In this document: positions 62,509 to 64,000 of the stretch, piece after piece
Numbering within the stretch: the stretch's first letter is position 1
How the letters are laid out: the number at the start of each line of letters is the position of its first letter
Source: Nitrospinaceae bacterium
Lineage (GTDB): Bacteria; Nitrospinota; Nitrospinia; Nitrospinales; VA-1
Assembly (NCBI GenBank): GCA_021604505.1
Contig: BQJC01000001.1
Span: 1,509,501 to 1,573,500, forward strand
Direction of reading: 5' to 3'
DNA length: 64,000 nt
The notes under the pieces: generated by a model
Seen by the model: only the letters and a program-made list of their open reading frames with translations
What the model was told of the DNA's origin: nothing
Databases searched by the model: none
Program-made: the position numbers and the translations under genes

Positions 62509-62627
62509 GTTTTTCTATTTATTTTTTTTCGGAAAGGCTTATTTGACCCAAAAAATGATCGTTCAATTTGTGGCTAGATTTTAATTTACGTAGGCAGACA
62601 AACATGAACTACTTACAAATGGGTTAA

Positions 62628-62687
62628 GAATGTCCGCTTTGAGTTGCGACTTCAACCGGTCATTCCAAATCTGACACTTTCTATCAG
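62628..62687 (-). repeat. Two-hairpin repeat, copy C
   Basis: A 60-bp element in the orientation of copy B (plus strand GAATGTCCGC to CTTTCTATCAG). It has the same two hairpins and the CTGATAGAAAGTGTCAG block on the minus strand. It lies at the outer edge of the channel-gene segment. Confidence 0.7.
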
Positions 62688-62726
62688 GTAAAGCCTGAGT
62701 TTTTACGCTTTAAACGATTTCATAAA

Positions 62727-63011
62727 CTAAAAATCATCATCGTCGTCATCGTCGTCCGTTATAGACTCGTCCACTTCGGCCTGTTCCGCTTCGTCGATCA
62801 GGTCCTTGATCTGCTGGTAGCCGGCGGCCAGTTTTTGGATATTGACCAGCAGGGTGATGAGTTTGGCGTCCGGAATCTCCCGCATGCCCGCGACCAGGGC
62901 GCCACGCTCATCTTCGGCGTATTTTTCGTCAAATTCGTCAAACGTTGACAGAATTTTGTCTTTGCAGTGGATCAGGTCGTAAAAAAAGCTTTGAATCTCA
63001 ATCTTGGGCAT
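62727..63011 (-). CDS. Small acidic protein with poly-aspartate tail
   Basis: A 94-residue protein, probably all-helical (YDLIHCKDKILSTFDEFDEK and LITLLVNIQKLAAGYQQIKD). It ends in a run of eight aspartates and a final phenylalanine. No signal peptide and no family I can name. It is divergent from the DUF1566 gene; a perfect inverted repeat lies in the 180-bp space between them. The extreme acidity hints at metal, cation or protein binding. Confidence 0.7.
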   Translation of the reverse strand: MPKIEIQSFFYDLIHCKDKILSTFDEFDEKYAEDERGALVAGMREIPDAKLITLLVNIQKLAAGYQQIKDLIDEAEQAEVDESITDDDDDDDDF

Positions 63012-63069
63012 GGTTCACCTTCTAAAAAGGAATCGGGGCCGTGTGCAACCCCTTGATTGATAAATTTGG

Positions 63070-63087
63070 ATGGTATAAAAATACCAT
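63070..63087. promoter_or_regulatory. Perfect inverted repeat in a divergent promoter region
   Basis: ATGGTAT-AAAA-ATACCAT is an 18-bp perfect palindrome with 7-bp arms. It lies 59 bp upstream of the acidic-protein gene and about 105 bp before the DUF1566 gene. It looks like an operator for a dimeric regulator. Confidence 0.4.
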
Positions 63088-63191
63088 ATAAAATTTATTT
63101 ACAGGCAAAAAGCATTAATACTATTATAGTTCTCAGGAAGCGCGATATTTTGCTGGATTAACACTATTTCAACGGACTAAGGATTATCAGT

Positions 63192-63677
63192 ATGGCAGAA
63201 GAAGGAGAACGCTTCGTCGACAACGGCGATGGCACCGTCACCGACACCAAATACAATAAGATGTGGACAAAAGAGGACAGTTACCAGATGCGCGGCAAAT
63301 GGATCACCTGGAAAGCCGCTCATAAATTCGTGGATTGGCTGAACGAGCAGAAATTCGCCGGATACGACGACTGGCGCGTGCCCAAGAATCAGGAATGCCG
63401 CAATCTCTACGATCACGAGTGCAAAAACACCGATTTCGACGGGGACATCGTCCACATCGATTACGTGTTTCCGGAAGGCTGCGGCTCCACCTATTGGTGC
63501 GCCGAAGAACAGGGGATCAACGCCATGGCGTATAATTTTTACAGCGACCGGGGGTATCAGGTGCGCAAGAAATCTTCCGACGAAGGCAACATGGTATGCC
63601 GGCCCATTCGGTCTTCCGGCCCGGAGCTCAAAAAACAGGGCCGCCTGTCCGCCACCGGAAGAACCCGGCGCGAATGA
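63192..63677 (+). CDS. DUF1566 (Lcl-type) domain protein
   Basis: A 161-residue protein that is almost entirely one DUF1566 domain. It opens with RFVDNGDGTVTDTKYNKMWT, the hallmark start, and continues with FAGYDDWRVPKNQECRNLYD. It ends with GNMVCRPIRSSG. There is no signal peptide, although many family members are secreted. AAGGA lies 9 bases before the ATG. A terminator follows, so it is a single-gene transcript. Function unknown; the fold is related to C-type-lectin/FGE-like domains. Confidence 0.85.
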   Translation: MAEEGERFVDNGDGTVTDTKYNKMWTKEDSYQMRGKWITWKAAHKFVDWLNEQKFAGYDDWRVPKNQECRNLYDHECKNTDFDGDIVHIDYVFPEGCGSTYWCAEEQGINAMAYNFYSDRGYQVRKKSSDEGNMVCRPIRSSGPELKKQGRLSATGRTRRE

Positions 63678-63700
63678 CCTGAACTCGATTCACGGAACAC

Positions 63701-63728
63701 CCCTGACCGGCCGCAATCAGGGTTTTTT
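63701..63728 (+). terminator. Intrinsic terminator after the DUF1566 gene
   Basis: CCCTGA and TCAGGG form a 6-bp stem around a GC-rich 10-nt loop, followed by six T residues. Confidence 0.8.
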
Positions 63729-63753
63729 AAATTTCATCCCGAAATCCCTCTCT

Positions 63754-64000
63754 ATGTCAAACCACCGGGCAACCGTCGCCCAAATCGACCTCGACGCTTT
63801 CAAGCACAATTTAAAGGAGATTCGTTCCCTTGTGGCTCCGCAGGTCAAAATCATGGCCGTCGTCAAAGCAGACGCTTATGGGCACGGAGCGGTCCCCTGC
63901 GCCAAAGCCGCGGTCGAAGCCAGGACCAACTGGCTCGGTGTCGCCATCCTCGAAGAAGGCATCGAACTCCGGGAAAACGGCATCACGGTTCCCATCCTGG
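63754..64000 (+). CDS. alr: Alanine racemase, 5' part
   Basis: The first 82 codons of alr, cut by the window end. The start gives MSNHRATVAQIDLDAFKHNL, and the PLP-binding lysine is in MAVVKADAYGHGA near residue 40. The enzyme converts L-alanine to D-alanine for peptidoglycan. The ribosome-binding site is weak. The gene stands 26 bp after a strong terminator, so a promoter must lie very close or within the terminator tail. Confidence 0.93.
   Translation, partial: MSNHRATVAQIDLDAFKHNLKEIRSLVAPQVKIMAVVKADAYGHGAVPCAKAAVEARTNWLGVAILEEGIELRENGITVPIL

Overview
The window is about 64 kb of near 50% GC DNA from a free-living Gram-negative bacterium. It carries signal peptides, lipoprotein boxes, an OmpA/MotB-type protein and a TolC-like protein. 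Gene content (topA-trmFO pair, stand-alone trp genes, class I adenylate cyclase, ribonuclease-inhibitor-type leucine-rich repeat proteins, GAF-PilB fusions) fits a deltaproteobacterium-like or Nitrospinota-like lineage. That placement is inference and rests on no marker gene. No rRNA, tRNA, CRISPR array or transposase gene was found.

Layout. 1-3.1 kb: 3' part of parC, then parE. 3.4-13.1 kb: three tandem paralogues of a GAF + PilB/GspE-type ATPase, the third with eroded ATPase boxes. 13.1-17.9 kb (minus): dprA-topA-trmFO. 17.9-19.2 kb: a TolC-like gene behind a compact candidate RNA that has its own promoter and terminator. 19.2-22.3 kb (minus): secreted LRR protein, a coupled 49-codon ORF, proA and a site-2 protease. 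22.4-30.4 kb (minus): the complete tryptophan pathway trpE-G-D-C / F-B-A plus a GT2 glycosyltransferase, interrupted by an opposite-strand lipoprotein gene and a minus-strand terminator. 30.5-34.5 kb (minus): two seven-repeat propeller proteins separated by an AT-rich cassette between inverted two-hairpin repeats, then a cytoplasmic LRR protein.

34.9-47.0 kb (plus): a MoxR/DUF58/Bat (aerotolerance-type) cluster with a Bax-inhibitor-1 gene inside it and a YdeP-type molybdopterin oxidoreductase at its end. 47.0-51.8 kb (minus): receiver protein, XRE regulator, OmpR-type regulator, HD hydrolase, esterase and MFS transporter. 52.1-57.3 kb (plus): the most unusual cluster, a MotB-like protein with a long cytoplasmic coiled coil, a class I adenylate cyclase, a MotA-like channel protein and a pentapeptide-repeat protein. 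57.4-64 kb: DUF2784 protein, SUMF1-fold lipoprotein, two-component-type propeller, an AT-rich segment with a YbdG-type mechanosensitive channel, small acidic protein, DUF1566 protein and the start of alr.

Three items deserve follow-up: the stator-plus-adenylate-cyclase operon (with a leader ORF ahead of the cyclase), the ~109-nt structured RNA near 18.9 kb, and the degenerate third member of the GAF-PilB triplet.
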